From an uncultured Solirubrobacteraceae bacterium (GTDB lineage Bacteria > Actinomycetota > Thermoleophilia > Solirubrobacterales > Solirubrobacteraceae): 5,886 nucleotides of DNA. The position numbers and the translations under genes were made by a program. The stretch is from contig CATPAX010000213.1 of NCBI GenBank assembly GCA_955652215.1, forward strand, positions 1-5,886, in the 5' to 3' direction. The notes under the pieces are model-generated. The model made no database searches. It was not told the DNA's origin and saw only the letters and a list, made by a program, of their open reading frames with translations. Positions 5,794 through 5,886 of the stretch are shown piece by piece; position 1 is the stretch's first letter; each line of letters starts with the position of its first letter.

Positions 5794-5815
5794 CGAGCGG
5801 GAAGCTACCCGCTCG
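5794..5815 (-). promoter_or_regulatory. Palindromic candidate operator with -10-like box, directly before the ppa-cluster start
   Basis: On the minus strand an 8-base arm CGAGCGGG is followed by TAGCTT and then the exact inverted arm CCCGCTCG, which touches ATG 5793. The centre contains AGCT, so 20 of 22 bases are symmetric. TAGCTT fits the -10 pattern TANNNT with 8 bases to the ATG, as at the two leaderless plus-strand genes. The symmetry is certain. Its role as an operator over the promoter, or as a hairpin in a longer transcript, is inference. No good -35 box is visible. Confidence 0.45.
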
Positions 5816-5820
5816 CCGTC

Positions 5821-5880
5821 GCCTTACACACAGTCAGCGCGGTGCCATCGACCGGCCAGACGGCTCGCGCAGCCTTACAC
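5821..5880. repeat. Direct repeat pair GCCTTACAC upstream of the ppa cluster
   Basis: GCCTTACAC occurs at 5821-5829 and 5872-5880, 51 bases apart start to start; on the transcribed strand of the ppa cluster it reads GTGTAAGGC. It lies in the non-coding end of the window just upstream of the palindrome, where an activator or repressor could bind. A 9-base match may be chance, and the region continues beyond the right edge, so the next gene is unseen. Confidence 0.3.
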
Positions 5881-5886
5881 GCTCGC

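Noticed and set aside
5816..5886. Possible tRNA or small RNA at the right edge
   Set aside because: No cloverleaf stems or T-loop signature could be found; only a direct repeat is visible, and the region is cut by the window edge.

Overview
This window comes from a very GC-rich, gene-dense chromosome. Most likely it is an actinobacterium, and the deep-branching class Thermoleophilia (Solirubrobacterales-like) is my best guess. The reasons are the GC-driven shadow reading frames on both strands, start codons lying 7-8 bases after TANNNT -10-like boxes with no ribosome binding site (an actinobacterial leaderless habit), an actinobacterial-type ArsA-like ATPase, and a conserved-looking unknown protein beginning MFHVQLRQFPHLARAFNL that I associate with that class from memory. 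The taxonomic call is inference, since no rRNA or marker gene is present.

Left part, plus strand (1-1745): the C-terminal end of a PotA/UgpC-type ABC transporter ATPase (TOBE domain and acidic, proline-rich tail) is followed after 14 bases by a complete 12-helix MFS transporter. They are probably the last genes of a transport operon that begins to the left of the window.

Centre, plus strand (1843-4042): two genes, each with its own candidate promoter, both apparently leaderless. The first encodes an exported TolB/PD40-type beta-propeller protein with a signal peptide. The second encodes a single-domain ArsA/Get3-like ATPase that lacks the cysteines of true arsenite pumps.

Right part, minus strand (5793 down to 3998): four co-directional genes. 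In transcription order they are an acidic 121-residue unknown, a 95-residue protein with a His/Cys zinc-knuckle-like pattern, family I inorganic pyrophosphatase (ppa), and a 195-residue conserved-looking unknown whose end overlaps the end of the ArsA-like gene by 45 bases. The first three are tightly packed (31-base overlap, then a 7-base gap with the ppa ribosome binding site on the upstream stop codon), so they look like one transcript. The fourth follows after 80 bases. A near-perfect 22-bp palindrome sits directly against the first start codon of this cluster with a -10-like box at its centre, which makes it the best candidate operator in the window.

Most of the window is ordinary housekeeping and transport. 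The points most worth checking are the pyrophosphatase with His where the family normally has an active-site Lys plus an adjacent CxxC, the palindrome over the promoter of its cluster, and the two or three unknown small proteins linked to it. I see no CRISPR array, insertion sequence, phage gene, rRNA or tRNA, and no convincing evidence for a new multi-gene system.
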